Of a DNA stretch of 64,000 nucleotides, positions 1-8,812 are shown piece after piece. The position numbers were made by a program, and so were the translations under genes. The stretch spans positions 62,001 to 126,000 of the forward strand of contig NZ_FOTF01000008.1 of assembly GCF_900114485.1 (NCBI RefSeq). The letters are read 5' to 3'. The notes under the pieces are model-generated. The model saw only the letters and a list, made by a program, of their open reading frames with translations, was not told where the DNA came from and made no database searches. The first letter of the stretch is position 1. Each line of letters starts with the position of its first letter. The stretch comes from Loktanella salsilacus. Its GTDB lineage: Bacteria; Pseudomonadota; Alphaproteobacteria; Rhodobacterales; Rhodobacteraceae.

Positions 1-104
1 TTCATCATGTCGATGTTCTGTGCGTCAGGGCGGTCCTGCATCAGGTGCTGCTGCAGACGGCGAAAGGCGGCGGCTTCTAGTTCTAGTTTGGTTTGATCGT
101 CCAT
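1..104 (-). CDS. DUF1244 family protein (partial, N-terminal end)
   Basis: Only the first 34 or so codons are in the window; the gene runs off the left edge. The reading frame begins MDDQTKLELEAAAFRRLQQH and continues with an NIDMMN segment, which matches the start of the short (about 100 residue) DUF1244 proteins of alphaproteobacteria. A good ribosome binding site (AAGGAG) sits just upstream of the ATG. The gene lies 12 bp downstream of the N-formylglutamate amidohydrolase gene on the same strand, so the two are probably cotranscribed. The biochemical function of the family is not known to me. Confidence 0.8.
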   Translation of the reverse strand, partial: MDDQTKLELEAAAFRRLQQHLMQDRPDAQNIDMM

Positions 105-116
105 CGTAACTCTCCT

Positions 117-866
117 TCAAAGGCCGGTGTCGGCCAGAACCTGTTGTAAAAGCGGGGCAAGGCGTGCGGCCCAGTCGGCTTGGCCTTGCGGTGTTTCAAT
201 CAAATCGTGCCGCACCTCGATCAGCAGGTTGGGGCGGCCGTGTTTCAGCGCGTGTCGGTCGATACTATCGCCGGGCAGGTGGCCGGAATAGGGCTGATTG
301 TCGCCTGTCGCCCAACCCTGCGCACGGCAAGCGGCGATAAAGGGCCCTGCCAAGCGCGCGTCGGCGGCATAAAGCACGCCGACTTCCCATGGGCGGGGCG
401 GGCGACCCTTAAGCTGCGGCGTAAAACTGTGGATAGCGCAGATGACAGGGGCCGCGCGCTGCGCCGCAAGGTCCGCGATCGCAGCATGATAAGGGCGGTG
501 CAGCCGGTCAAGGCGCGCTTCTTTTTCCGCATCACCTGCGCGGGCGTTGGCAGGGATCACTGTGCCGTCATAAAGCTTCATCAACAGCGTCGGATCAAGC
601 TCTCCCCTATTAGGGTCGATGACCAGCCGGGAAAACCGAGAAGCGATCACCGGGGAATTCAACGCTTCGCCAATCCCTTGCGCGACGCCCAAGGCGCCAA
701 CGTCGTAGGCGATGTGACGATTCATGTCAGCAGCAGGCAGGCCCAGATCGCCGCCATTGACCCAATCAGGCACCGCATTGCTGGCATGATCGACGGTCAC
801 CAGCCACCGGCCAGAGCGAACCGCACCGCTTATTTCATAGGCAGTTTTCAGCATGTCACCTGTCAT
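117..866 (-). CDS. N-formylglutamate amidohydrolase
   Basis: A 249-residue protein of the N-formylglutamate amidohydrolase family, which hydrolyses N-formylglutamate to formate and glutamate in histidine breakdown or acts on related N-formyl amino acids. Family features are DHASN at residues 26-30, HIAYDVGA at about 51-58 and SRLVIDPNR near residue 80; H27, H51 and D55 are likely metal or catalytic residues. A second ATG four codons in (MLKTAYEIS) is an alternative start. No hut genes are nearby, so the substrate in this organism is uncertain; the role may be general amide hydrolysis. It precedes a DUF1244 gene in the same direction and is divergent from pyruvate kinase. Confidence 0.88.
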   Translation of the reverse strand: MTGDMLKTAYEISGAVRSGRWLVTVDHASNAVPDWVNGGDLGLPAADMNRHIAYDVGALGVAQGIGEALNSPVIASRFSRLVIDPNRGELDPTLLMKLYDGTVIPANARAGDAEKEARLDRLHRPYHAAIADLAAQRAAPVICAIHSFTPQLKGRPPRPWEVGVLYAADARLAGPFIAACRAQGWATGDNQPYSGHLPGDSIDRHALKHGRPNLLIEVRHDLIETPQGQADWAARLAPLLQQVLADTGL

Positions 867-982
867 TCTTTCTTCACCGCATTTAGAATAGTTGTGGCAG
901 GAATGGAATTAAGCAATAAGGGCCACGAAAACGGCGTTACCGCTAACACCGTGCAGCCCGCCGTAAAAGGGACCCAATTTCG

Positions 983-2428
983 ATGAAACGTAATCGTCAC
1001 GTCAAGATCGTTGCCACCCTCGGCCCGGCATCCAATACATATGAGATGATCCGCAAGCTGCACGAGGCAGGCGCCGATGTCTTTCGCCTGAACATGTCGC
1101 ACGGCAGCCACGAAGAAATTCGCGTGCGCCACGCCATGATACGCCAGGTCGAAGAAGACCTTGGCAGCCCGATCTGCATTCTGGCCGACCTTCAGGGGCC
1201 AAAGCTGCGCGTTGGCGTGTTCAAGAACGGCGAAGAAATGCTGGAAGTCGGCGCGTCCTTCCGTCTGGACCTGAACGATGACGAAGGCGACGTGAACCGC
1301 GTTAAGCTGCCCCACAAAGAGATTTTCGACGCGCTAGAGCCGGGTGCCCACCTGCTGGTGAACGATGGTAAAATCAAGCTGCGCGTCAAGGCATGTGGCG
1401 CTGATTTCGCCGATTGCGAAGTGATCGTTGGCGGCATGATTTCCAACCGCAAGGGCGTGAACGTACCTGACGTGATCCTGCCGCTTGCCGCGCTGTCGGA
1501 CAAGGACCGCAAGGATCTGGAATTCGTGTGCGAGCTGGGCGTTGACTGGCTGGCGCTGTCCTTTGTCCAGCGTGCCGCTGACGTCGAAGAGGCCCGCGCC
1601 CTGTGCAAAGGCCGCGCTGCGATCCTGTCCAAGATTGAAAAGCCAAACGCCGTCAAAGTCTTTGACGAGATTTTGGCTGTCAGCGACGGCATCATGGTTG
1701 CACGTGGCGACCTGGGTGTTGAGCTGCCTGTGCAGAACGTGCCGCCGATCCAGAAGCAGCTGGTGCGCAAGTGCCGCGCGGCTGCCAAGCCGGTGATCGT
1801 TGCAACGCAGATGCTGGAATCAATGATCGATTCGCCGATGCCGACACGGGCCGAAGTATCTGACGTGGCGACTGCGATTTACGAAGGTGCCGACGCGATC
1901 ATGCTGTCCGCCGAATCCGCTGCCGGATCGTTCCCGATCGAAGCCGTGCAGACGATGGACAACGTCGCGCAAGAGGTCGAGGCCGATCCGACCTATACAG
2001 AAATCATCGAAAGCAGCCGTAAAGCACAGCGCAACACGGTCGCCGACGGTATCGTGGCCGCCGCCCGCGAAATCGCAGAAGCTGCGCATATCGCTGCGAT
2101 CTGCTGCTTTTCGCAAAGCGGCGTGACGGCCCTGCTGGTCGCGCGTGAACGCCCTCGCGTGCCAATTCTGGCGCTAACCAACGAAATCCGGACCGCCCGT
2201 CGGTTGTGCCTGACATGGGGCACAAATTGCGTGCTGTCCGGTCCCGTCGATCGGTTCAAGGATGCTGTGATCGCAGCTGTGCGCGCTGCAAAAGCTGAAA
2301 ACATGGCGACTGAGGACGATATGATCGTCATCACCGCTGGTGTGCCGTTCAACACGCCCGGCTCGACGAACATCCTTAGGGTTGCGCCATGCGCTGAGCG
2401 CTTGATTTATCAGTCTGAATCGGAATAA
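983..2428 (+). CDS. pyk: Pyruvate kinase
   Basis: Cytoplasmic glycolytic enzyme that transfers phosphate from phosphoenolpyruvate to ADP, giving pyruvate and ATP. The 481-residue length is normal. Visible motifs are KIVATLGPAS (8-17), the phosphate-binding R35 and NMSHG (37-41), the signature around SKIEKP with catalytic K217, and MVARGDLGVE near 237-246. The C-terminal allosteric domain (about 350-481) is present. The ATG follows a weak AAGGGA ribosome binding site. A small membrane protein gene and then rpmI-rplT follow on the same strand. The gene is divergent from the N-formylglutamate amidohydrolase gene across a gap of about 115 bp that should hold its promoter. Confidence 0.97.
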   Translation: MKRNRHVKIVATLGPASNTYEMIRKLHEAGADVFRLNMSHGSHEEIRVRHAMIRQVEEDLGSPICILADLQGPKLRVGVFKNGEEMLEVGASFRLDLNDDEGDVNRVKLPHKEIFDALEPGAHLLVNDGKIKLRVKACGADFADCEVIVGGMISNRKGVNVPDVILPLAALSDKDRKDLEFVCELGVDWLALSFVQRAADVEEARALCKGRAAILSKIEKPNAVKVFDEILAVSDGIMVARGDLGVELPVQNVPPIQKQLVRKCRAAAKPVIVATQMLESMIDSPMPTRAEVSDVATAIYEGADAIMLSAESAAGSFPIEAVQTMDNVAQEVEADPTYTEIIESSRKAQRNTVADGIVAAAREIAEAAHIAAICCFSQSGVTALLVARERPRVPILALTNEIRTARRLCLTWGTNCVLSGPVDRFKDAVIAAVRAAKAENMATEDDMIVITAGVPFNTPGSTNILRVAPCAERLIYQSESE

Positions 2429-2462
2429 CGTTAGCCGATATTTAATGGTCTAGGGCGCAATT

Positions 2463-2687
2463 ATGGATACCGACGTAATTTTTGTTGTCGGCTTCTTTAT
2501 CATTGTGCTTGCGATCCCTGCGATCGTCAGTGCCTTTATGGACAGCAGGGTGCCTCGCGCACCCATGCTGACCATTCTAATCGGGTCGGTCATGATCGCC
2601 TATGCTGTCCGCGAGCGACCCGGCGCTTATGGCTATGATACGGTGCCCGATGTGATTGTCCGCGTATTCGCTGACTTTACACGCTAA
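2463..2687 (+). CDS. Small membrane protein of unknown function
   Basis: A 74-residue protein. It has two hydrophobic stretches, about residues 5-25 (FVVGFFIIVLAIPAIVSAF) and 34-48 (PMLTILIGSVMIAYAV), separated by a short positively charged turn, so it is probably a two-pass inner membrane protein with a polar C-terminus. It starts 34 bp after pyk stops, with AGGGCG as a possible ribosome binding site, and may be read from the pyk transcript. An 8-bp perfect hairpin follows the stop codon. I do not recognise a named family; the codon pattern and position suggest a real gene. Confidence 0.7.
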   Translation: MDTDVIFVVGFFIIVLAIPAIVSAFMDSRVPRAPMLTILIGSVMIAYAVRERPGAYGYDTVPDVIVRVFADFTR

Positions 2688-2706
2688 CGACTTGCCAAGA
2701 AACCAA

Positions 2707-2727
2707 AGCGGGCCTACAAGGCCCGCT
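2707..2727 (+). terminator. Hairpin between the small membrane protein gene and rpmI
   Basis: Perfect 8-bp inverted repeat AGCGGGCC / GGCCCGCT with a 5-nt loop. No T-run follows, so it is either a weak or Rho-assisted 3' end of the pyk transcript or a structured part of the rpmI leader. Confidence 0.5.
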
Positions 2728-2795
2728 CAACCCGCGCGTCCGGCCAAGTTGGCATGCCGAGTCGCACGTTCACCGCTACCCCAGAGGAGACGGAA

Positions 2796-2996
2796 ATGCC
2801 GAAGATGAAGACAAAATCGAGCTGCAAAAAGCGGTTCAGCATGACTGCCAGTGGTAAAGTCAAAGCAGGTCAGGCCGGCAAGCGCCATGGCATGATCAAG
2901 CGCACTACCAAATTCATTCGTGACGCACGCGGCACGACCCTTTTGTCAGCTCCTGATGCGAAGATCATCAAGAGCATGATGCCCTACGCACGTTAA
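2796..2996 (+). CDS. rpmI: Large ribosomal subunit protein L35
   Basis: A 66-residue basic protein beginning [20 protein letters not shown], with the conserved KRHGM segment at 29-33 typical of bL35. It is part of the 50S subunit. The start chosen is the ATG preceded by GGAGACGG; longer in-frame starts only add non-conserved residues. rplT follows 12 bp later, the usual rpmI-rplT pair. The infC gene that often precedes it is not here; pyk and a small membrane protein gene are upstream instead. Confidence 0.97.
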   Translation: MPKMKTKSSCKKRFSMTASGKVKAGQAGKRHGMIKRTTKFIRDARGTTLLSAPDAKIIKSMMPYAR

Positions 2997-3008
2997 GGAG
3001 AATTTGAT

Positions 3009-3368
3009 ATGCGCGTTAAAGGTGGTACCGTCACGCACCGTCGTCACAAGAAAGTTCTCGACGCTGCAAAAGGTTATTTCGACCGTCGCTCTAAGACCTT
3101 CAAGGTCGCCAAGCAAGCCGTCGACAAAGCGAACCAGTATGCAACCCGCGACCGGCACAATCGCAAGCGGAATTTCCGCAGCCTTTGGATCCAGCGGATC
3201 AACGCAGGTGTGCGTTCGGTTGACGAAGCGATGACCTATTCCCGCTTCATCAACGGTCTGTCCCTGGCCGGCATCGAAGTCGACCGTAAGGTTCTGGCCG
3301 ATCTGGCCGTGCACGAGCCTGCTGCGTTCGAAGCAATCGTGAACAAAGCCAAAGCCGCACTGGCTTAA
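3009..3368 (+). CDS. rplT: Large ribosomal subunit protein L20
   Basis: A 119-residue basic protein of the bL20 family, a 23S rRNA-binding assembly protein. It begins [20 protein letters not shown] and carries the conserved GYF and LWIQRINAG segments. In many bacteria L20 represses its own operon by binding the leader; no obvious leader mimic was identified here. The gene is 12 bp after rpmI, and AAGGAG precedes the ATG. A strong intrinsic terminator follows, so it is transcriptionally separated from the Hint-domain gene and pheS downstream. Confidence 0.97.
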   Translation: MRVKGGTVTHRRHKKVLDAAKGYFDRRSKTFKVAKQAVDKANQYATRDRHNRKRNFRSLWIQRINAGVRSVDEAMTYSRFINGLSLAGIEVDRKVLADLAVHEPAAFEAIVNKAKAALA

Positions 3369-3395
3369 GCAACGCTTTTTTCCAATCTACAGGAA

Positions 3396-3418
3396 GGCCG
3401 CCCTTGGGCGGCCTTTTT
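3396..3418 (+). terminator. Intrinsic terminator of rpmI-rplT
   Basis: Stem GGCCGCCC / GGGCGGCC directly followed by TTTTT, 28 bp after the rplT stop codon. Classical Rho-independent terminator. Confidence 0.9.
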
Positions 3419-3728
3419 GCTTGGCGATTCGCATCCCTACTGCTGCCATCGTGGAAACACCCCCTTTAAGGGGGTGCATTTCAGGGTAAATGGACCCGAA
3501 TGGGGTTTTTCCAGATCAACGCTTCTGCAAATTGGACTACTTTGCCCACAGGGGGCTGGCATCCAATCATATGTTTTTAAAAGATTAACTGAAATTGACG
3601 CACTAATTGCTGCACATATGACCGAAGTTTGACCTTGGCAAATCGATCCCAAAAACCCCCAATGTCTGCAGGGTCAGAGTAGATCACGGCACCAGAGGTG
3701 CGCAGATTTCCAGAGAAAGGAGACGATC
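3419..3728. other. Non-coding gap between rplT and the Hint-domain gene
   Basis: About 310 bp without a convincing gene. Short open frames exist on both strands but have no ribosome binding site or recognisable product. It contains a perfect hairpin CACCCCC / GGGGGTG at 3458-3476 and is less GC-rich than its flanks. The last 15 bases hold the strong AAAGGAG ribosome binding site of the next gene. Presumably it includes the promoter of the Hint-domain gene. Confidence 0.6.
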
Positions 3729-4817
3729 ATGGGGTCCATCAGCATCACTGTTCGCGCCTTCAACGGAAGTCTTGCAGACCTTCAAGGTGGGAATCTCAAT
3801 CAAGTTGGATTCAACGATATAGGCCCTCCGATTGCCGCGACCATCAATACAACCGATGGAACACTGAATTCAGGCGCCCCCACTACATTCACCCGCGATG
3901 GCAGCGGCCAGACGGATGCGTTGACCTACATCGGTTCTGCGACAATTTTCAGGCGCGGCATTGGAAACATCCCTCTGTTTAGCAAAGGAATTTCGGCCTT
4001 TGAGGTAGATGACCAAGTCTACTTTTACACGCCGGACGGATTGCCGCCGTTAAGCGCGGTCACGGCCAGCGTTATTATTTCTGCAGATACGCCGTTAAAG
4101 CTGAACGGATTCGTCCCCGGCTTCGCGTATGGCACTCGCATCGTGACTCGGCGCGGAAACGTATTGGTCGAAGACATCAGGCCGGGCGAGGTTATCCTCG
4201 ATACCTCTGGGCATCCGCACGCGGTATTGTGGACCGGATCGACAACGATCAACCTGACCTCGCTTTGTGATGACCAATACCAGAAGCTCGTTCCCGTCAG
4301 GATCAGGGCCGACGTCACCAGAGAGTTCGCGCCATTTGACGATCTTATCGTGCCACAACAGAACCGCGTTCAACTACGGCACCCCATGACAGAAACCCTA
4401 TTCAAAAACGCTGAATGCTTCGCCCCTGCCGTGACGCTTGTCGGCCATATGGCTGAATTCGCGATGGATATGGAAACTGTGACCTACCACCATCTTCACT
4501 GCGCTAAACACATCACGCTGCTGGCCAACGGGGTCGAAGCAGAAAACTTGTTTATCGGTGACGCCATGCGACCAGCGCGGCAAGACGCGACTGGCTTGGG
4601 CTTTGCGCAGTCCGAAGCTTTTGCAAGCCAACCGAACGACGAAACAGCGCGTCCGACTGCGCACATCATCGCCGGACCGCACAAAGGCCGTCGGGTTCCA
4701 ATCCGGCCAACGGCCTACGCGGGAAAAGGTGCCTATCAGCGCCCCGTGCAACGCAAATGGGAAAATTCGCCATACCCATACCAAGAACGCTGCCTTGATC
4801 CTGCCAAGCCAACCTGA
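3729..4817 (+). CDS. Hint (hedgehog/intein) domain protein with degenerate active site
   Basis: A 362-residue protein. Residues 1-125 form an N-terminal region of unknown fold; about 128-285 match the Hint_2 type hedgehog/intein domain common in Roseobacter-group proteins: GTRIVTRRG (135-143), VEDIRPGE (147-154), HAVLWTG (164-170), [10 protein letters not shown] (205-214) and YHHLHCAKH (253-261). In most relatives the domain opens with a cysteine before the F-x-x-GT segment; here that position is G131. The histidine usual in the PQHRV-like block appears to be N212. Self-splicing or autocleavage is therefore doubtful. The last 75 residues are low in hydrophobic residues. A strong AAAGGAG ribosome binding site precedes the ATG. 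Base composition is less GC-rich than the flanks. It sits between rplT and pheS, which are often adjacent. Confidence 0.8.
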   Translation: MGSISITVRAFNGSLADLQGGNLNQVGFNDIGPPIAATINTTDGTLNSGAPTTFTRDGSGQTDALTYIGSATIFRRGIGNIPLFSKGISAFEVDDQVYFYTPDGLPPLSAVTASVIISADTPLKLNGFVPGFAYGTRIVTRRGNVLVEDIRPGEVILDTSGHPHAVLWTGSTTINLTSLCDDQYQKLVPVRIRADVTREFAPFDDLIVPQQNRVQLRHPMTETLFKNAECFAPAVTLVGHMAEFAMDMETVTYHHLHCAKHITLLANGVEAENLFIGDAMRPARQDATGLGFAQSEAFASQPNDETARPTAHIIAGPHKGRRVPIRPTAYAGKGAYQRPVQRKWENSPYPYQERCLDPAKPT

Positions 4818-4891
4818 CCTCCTCCACCTCTGGTAGCCTTTTTCGGCACCATCGGTCTTGCCCGCAGGCCGCGATCTTGCGCCGAGGGGCA

Positions 4892-4921
4892 CTTGGCGTT
4901 AGCACCAAGCCAAGCACCAAG
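4892..4921 (+). promoter_or_regulatory. Repeat/inverted-repeat element in the pheS leader
   Basis: CTTGGC at 4892-4897 can pair with GCCAAG at 4909-4914. GCACCAAG occurs twice, at 4902-4909 and 4914-4921, so the CTTGG arm has several competing CCAAG partners just before the pheS ribosome binding site (AAGGGG). It could form alternative structures; a regulatory role is inference. Confidence 0.3.
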
Positions 4922-4930
4922 GGGACGAAG

Positions 4931-6004
4931 ATGGACGATCTGAAGTCGAAATATCTGGAACTGATCGCGACAGCGGCGGACGAGTCCGCCATTGAGGATC
5001 TGCGCGTGCAGGCCCTTGGCAAGAAGGGCGAGATTTCGTTGCAAATGCGAGAGCTGGGCAAGATGTCGCCTGAGCAACGGCAGACCGCTGGCCCCGCGCT
5101 GAACGCGCTGAAGGACGAAATTAACTCTGCCCTACTGGCGAAAAAATCCGCACTGGGCGATGCCGCGCTGGACGAGCGTCTGCGCAGCGAATGGCTGGAC
5201 GTGACACTGCCGTCGCGCGGTCGCCCTGCGGGCACGATCCACCCGATCAGCCAAGTCACCGAAGAGGTCACTGCGATCTTTGCCGATATGGGCTTTGCCG
5301 TCGCCGAAGGGCCGCAGATCGAATCCGATTGGTATAACTTTGACGCGCTGAACATCCCCGGCCACCACCCTGCCCGGGCCGAGATGGACACATTTTATAT
5401 GAAGCGGGCAGAGGGCGACGACCGCCCCCCAGCCGTGCTGCGCACGCACACCAGCCCCGTGCAAATCCGCAGCATGGAAGCGTCTGGTGCCCCCATCCGC
5501 ATCATTTGCCCCGGCCGCGTGTATCGCGCCGATTACGATCAGACGCACACGCCGATGTTTCACCAGATCGAAGGTTTGGCCATCGACAAGAACATCAGCA
5601 TGGCGAACCTGAAGTGGGTGCTAGAAGAGTTCGTGAAGTCCTATTTTGAGGTCGATAACGTCGATATCCGCTTCCGCGCGTCCCACTTCCCCTTCACCGA
5701 ACCGTCTGCCGAGGTGGATATCCGTTGTTCATGGGAAGGCGGCACGCTCAAGGTCGGCGAGGGCGACGATTGGCTCGAGATTTTGGGGTCCGGTATGGTC
5801 CACCCCAAGGTGCTGCAGGCCGCCAAGGTCGATCCGGCACAGTGGCAAGGCTTTGCCTTTGGCATGGGGATCGACCGGATCGCGATGCTGAAATACGGCA
5901 TCCCCGATCTGCGGGCGTTCTTTGATTCCGACCTGCGCTGGCTACGCCATTATGGCTTTAGCGCGCTGGATGTACCGACGCTGCGTGGGGGGCTTTCGCG
6001 ATGA
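4931..6004 (+). CDS. pheS: Phenylalanine-tRNA ligase alpha subunit
   Basis: Catalytic alpha subunit of phenylalanyl-tRNA synthetase, which charges tRNA-Phe as an alpha2-beta2 enzyme. The 357-residue length fits. The N-terminal coiled coil is at about 1-90. The class II catalytic core shows motif 2 ([11 protein letters not shown]) and motif 3 ([10 protein letters not shown]). The start chosen is the ATG after AAGGGGACGAAG; an in-frame upstream start would add 18 non-conserved residues. pheT, which encodes the beta subunit and normally follows, is absent from this position: an ASCH protein gene overlaps the pheS stop by 4 bp instead. The beta subunit must be encoded elsewhere. Confidence 0.96.
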   Translation: MDDLKSKYLELIATAADESAIEDLRVQALGKKGEISLQMRELGKMSPEQRQTAGPALNALKDEINSALLAKKSALGDAALDERLRSEWLDVTLPSRGRPAGTIHPISQVTEEVTAIFADMGFAVAEGPQIESDWYNFDALNIPGHHPARAEMDTFYMKRAEGDDRPPAVLRTHTSPVQIRSMEASGAPIRIICPGRVYRADYDQTHTPMFHQIEGLAIDKNISMANLKWVLEEFVKSYFEVDNVDIRFRASHFPFTEPSAEVDIRCSWEGGTLKVGEGDDWLEILGSGMVHPKVLQAAKVDPAQWQGFAFGMGIDRIAMLKYGIPDLRAFFDSDLRWLRHYGFSALDVPTLRGGLSR

Positions 6005-6447
6005 CCAATAAAGAAGACGACTATGACGCCATCGTTGAGCTAAACGATATTTATCCCGGCGCTGGCACGTTTAAATTCGGTAACAACAAAACCGAATGCC
6101 AGCAGCAGATCACCTTGGTCCGTTTGGGTGAAAAGTCGGCGAATTGCGCGCCATTCCGCGATTTCAAGGATGACCCGGAGGCGATGCCCGTCGTCGGCCG
6201 CTGCGATATTGCGGCGAACTGGGGCGGCTCGCCCGCGATTGTCGTGCGCACAACCCGGGTCGAACACGTCCGGTTTTGCGACGTGACCGAGGAAATGGCC
6301 CAGGCAGAAAGCAGCAGCTACACTCTGCAGGGCTGGCAGACGTCAAAAGAAGCGTATTTCAAACGGAACGGCGGCTGGTCCGATGACATGCCGCTGATCT
6401 TTGAATTTTTCGAAATGGTCGAAGATCTGGAAGGCCGCAGCCTGTAA
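6001..6447 (+). CDS. ASCH domain protein
   Basis: A 148-residue protein with features of the ASCH (PUA-like beta-barrel) superfamily, close to the YhfF-like group: [13 protein letters not shown] near residues 24-36, a charged middle, a [20 protein letters not shown] segment (about 82-101), then [18 protein letters not shown] at the C-terminus. ASCH domains are thought to bind RNA or modified nucleosides, and some are amidohydrolases. ATGA overlap with pheS suggests translational coupling, consistent with a role in RNA or translation, but no specific function can be given. Confidence 0.72.
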   Translation: MTNKEDDYDAIVELNDIYPGAGTFKFGNNKTECQQQITLVRLGEKSANCAPFRDFKDDPEAMPVVGRCDIAANWGGSPAIVVRTTRVEHVRFCDVTEEMAQAESSSYTLQGWQTSKEAYFKRNGGWSDDMPLIFEFFEMVEDLEGRSL

Positions 6448-6449
6448 GG

Positions 6450-7109
6450 CTACTGCCGCACCAGATTAACGTCAAAACCGCCGGCGCTGACGGTCACCTG
6501 TGACAGCGCGCCGGTGGTATAAATCGCGGTCATCGCCAGCGATTTAAAGTTAAAGGGCGACAGGTGCCCTTTACCCGCCGTGACGCGATAGGACATTTGA
6601 CAGGTGACGGTATCACCGCTCGTGTCCATCGCCGTCGTTGCCAGCTGCACAACGCGGCGCCCATCATACATCGTCAGTGGGTTTGGGCAGGTCTTGCCAT
6701 TGGCCAAAACCCCAAAGACTTCCGCTGTTGTCAGCGTCCCCGCGGGCACCTTGGCGACATCCGAAAGCTCAGTCATTTCGTCGGCTGGGGACACACTGAC
6801 CGCCCCCACCGCGGCACCTTGGCGTGTGATCATGATGTCACGGTTTTTGCTGCCACGGTTTTGGCCAAGGTATTCGACCGTGTTACCCGAAGCACGCGAG
6901 GTTGCCTCGAACGTGCCATCGGCCACGCTGAGTGGCGTGTTATCGAGGCGCGACAAAAGGTGCGTATTCGCGCCGCTGCCATCAAAGCTAAGCGTGCCAA
7001 GCTGCCGATTGCCCAGCATTAGGGCAAAGCTTTGGTCTTGGGCCAAGGCAGGGCCCGCCAGCAGGATAGACAGGGCAGCGATCAGGGGCAGGCGAGTCAT
7101 GGCGGTCAT
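6450..7109 (-). CDS. Exported periplasmic protein, DUF3108/DUF6134-like
   Basis: A 219-residue protein with a clear signal peptide: hydrophobic core LPLIAALSILLAGPALA, likely cleaved after ALA at about residue 23. The mature part is predicted mostly beta (SFALMLGNRQLGTLSF and similar strands), resembling the DUF3108/DUF6134 type of periplasmic proteins; this assignment is tentative. It has two cysteines (in KTCPNP and VTCQMS) that could form a disulfide. An alternative ATG lies three codons in. It is convergent with the ASCH gene, 2 bp apart. Function unknown. Confidence 0.7.
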   Translation of the reverse strand: MTAMTRLPLIAALSILLAGPALAQDQSFALMLGNRQLGTLSFDGSGANTHLLSRLDNTPLSVADGTFEATSRASGNTVEYLGQNRGSKNRDIMITRQGAAVGAVSVSPADEMTELSDVAKVPAGTLTTAEVFGVLANGKTCPNPLTMYDGRRVVQLATTAMDTSGDTVTCQMSYRVTAGKGHLSPFNFKSLAMTAIYTTGALSQVTVSAGGFDVNLVRQ

Positions 7110-7227
7110 CCGTTATGGCACATTTGTTGCACCAGACATACGCGAGGGGCCATGCGTATACGATAACAGATCATAGCTATCGGAGTTTTCCGGCCAATCA
7201 GCAGTGTTATAAATTGTAGGGGGGTTG

Positions 7228-7303
7228 TGGTGCCGCACGAGGGATTCGAACCCCCGACCCCATCATTACGAATGATGTGCTCTACCGACTGAGCTAGTGC
7301 GGC
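7228..7303 (-). tRNA. tRNA-Thr (anticodon CGT)
   Basis: The minus strand folds as a full cloverleaf. The acceptor stem is GCCGCAC / GTGCGGC, the D arm GCTC..GAGC, and the anticodon stem CATCA / TGATG around loop TTCGTAA, giving anticodon CGT (reads ACG, Thr). The T arm has loop TTCGAAT. The 3' CCA is encoded. Length 76 nt, no intron. Confidence 0.95.
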
Positions 7304-7346
7304 CTACGCGGGCTGCATTAGCACCCCGCGCTGGACTGGAAAAGAC

Positions 7347-8801
7347 CTATTTTGCGTCTGCGTGCGGATCAGTCACAGGAGTCGCATCAAGAACGTCCTC
7401 GTCGTCCATTACTTCGGCGCTTGGCGCGCGACCGACCATCAGCGGCAACATCTCTGTGCCGGCCGGCATGGCGACTTCGCCAGCAGGCGGGCGTTTCCAT
7501 TCTAGCGTGTCGAAGGCCGCGCAGTTGGTGCAGACCGGCGTCCACGTGGCATGGATGTGCTGGCAGTTATCGCAAATCCACTGTGGGCCGCGCGGGGCCG
7601 TCAGGGCGCGGGTCAGCCAACCGCGCACAACGGCATCGTCAGCACCTTCGCCGCGTTCGATTGCGGCCATCAAGGTCAGGCTGCGTGCGGTGGGGTCTTC
7701 GGTCACAAGTTGGCCTAGCGCACGTTTTGCGTCCGGGAAATGCTCTGCCGCGATGTTCAGTTCGGCCAGCAGCATTTGGGTTTCGGGGTGGGTCGGGTTC
7801 TGCTTGGTCAAGGTGCGGAAGCGCTTCAGCCGCGCCTCTGGTGCCTCGTTCGGGGCGATTTCGGCAAAGGCCGCGGCGATATCGGGGTGCGGGTTCACAC
7901 CCCAGGTTTTCGCCAGAATGCGGCTGGCACCCTTGGGGTTGTTGTTCGCGATCATCGCGCGGGCGGCCATGACGGTCGCGGGGATCAGATCGGGGGATAG
8001 CTTGTTGGCCTGAATGGCGGCTTCACGCGCCTCTATCGATTGACCCTCGTCAAGGATATCCCTCGCCTCTGATAAGGCCAGAACGGCGTCGCGGCGTTTG
8101 TGCACGTCGCGGGGCAGGTTGCCGGATTTCAGCTTGGCACCAAGAGTTTCGCGCGCGCCGGACCAGTCGGATTTTTCAGCCTGCAGCTTGAGCAAGGTGT
8201 TCTGGATTTCTTCGTGCTTCGGCTTGATTTCGAACGCCTTGCGGGCAAGGCCCAGCGCGGTGTCAGTATCGCCGATCGCCAGCTTTTGGTGCATCAGCCC
8301 GCGCACGCCGACAAAGCGTGTATCGTCATTTTCCAGCAGTTTGCGGTAGCTCGTCTCTGCCGTGCGGGTGTCGCCGGTCATCTCTGCCGCCTGTGCGGTC
8401 AGCAGGGTCGTCAGTTCGGGACGGTCAAGGTATTTGTCGGCGCGTTTCGCCTTGGCCATTGCCAGATGCCCCTCGCCGCTGGCCAGGGCGAACAGGCCTT
8501 CGGACAGCGCCTCAAAGCCCTTACGCTCGCGGTTGCGATCAAAGTGACGAGAGATCGCAGTTTCGTCACCATTGAGGAAATGAAACACGGCTATTAGCAG
8601 TTTAAGCAGTTTCAGCCCCAGCCATACCGCAACGATCAAGGCAGCGAAGGCAAAGACCAATTGCAGCGCGTTCAGCGTGATTTCATAGCCGGCGACCGCA
8701 ATATTGGCCCCGCCTTGCACGTCCATCAACTGCACTGCGCCCCAAGTTAGGCCGGTGACGATGGCCACAAAAATCAGGATCTTGATAAGGGTTGTGATCA
8801 T
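7347..8801 (-). CDS. hemY: Heme biosynthesis-associated protein HemY
   Basis: A 484-residue inner membrane protein of the proteobacterial HemY family (not the oxidase of the same name in Bacillus). Two membrane segments lie at about 5-25 and 43-68, followed by a long helical TPR-like cytoplasmic or periplasmic region (about 90-400). The family motif LMAAIERGEGADDAVVRGWL sits near the C-terminus. A short cysteine pair motif, CDNCQHIHATWTPVCTNC, could bind a metal. Its molecular role in heme synthesis is not settled. It is the last gene of the run hemD, mitofilin-like, hemY, starting 11 bp after the preceding stop. Confidence 0.9.
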   Translation of the reverse strand: MITTLIKILIFVAIVTGLTWGAVQLMDVQGGANIAVAGYEITLNALQLVFAFAALIVAVWLGLKLLKLLIAVFHFLNGDETAISRHFDRNRERKGFEALSEGLFALASGEGHLAMAKAKRADKYLDRPELTTLLTAQAAEMTGDTRTAETSYRKLLENDDTRFVGVRGLMHQKLAIGDTDTALGLARKAFEIKPKHEEIQNTLLKLQAEKSDWSGARETLGAKLKSGNLPRDVHKRRDAVLALSEARDILDEGQSIEAREAAIQANKLSPDLIPATVMAARAMIANNNPKGASRILAKTWGVNPHPDIAAAFAEIAPNEAPEARLKRFRTLTKQNPTHPETQMLLAELNIAAEHFPDAKRALGQLVTEDPTARSLTLMAAIERGEGADDAVVRGWLTRALTAPRGPQWICDNCQHIHATWTPVCTNCAAFDTLEWKRPPAGEVAMPAGTEMLPLMVGRAPSAEVMDDEDVLDATPVTDPHADAK

Positions 8802-8812
8802 GTCTGCGGCCT

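Noticed and set aside
180-986. Plus-strand open frame of 268 codons
   Set aside because: Antisense shadow of the N-formylglutamate amidohydrolase gene; no recognisable product or ribosome binding site.
3417-3652. Short open frames on both strands after rplT
   Set aside because: No ribosome binding site, no family resemblance, and they start inside the rplT terminator region.
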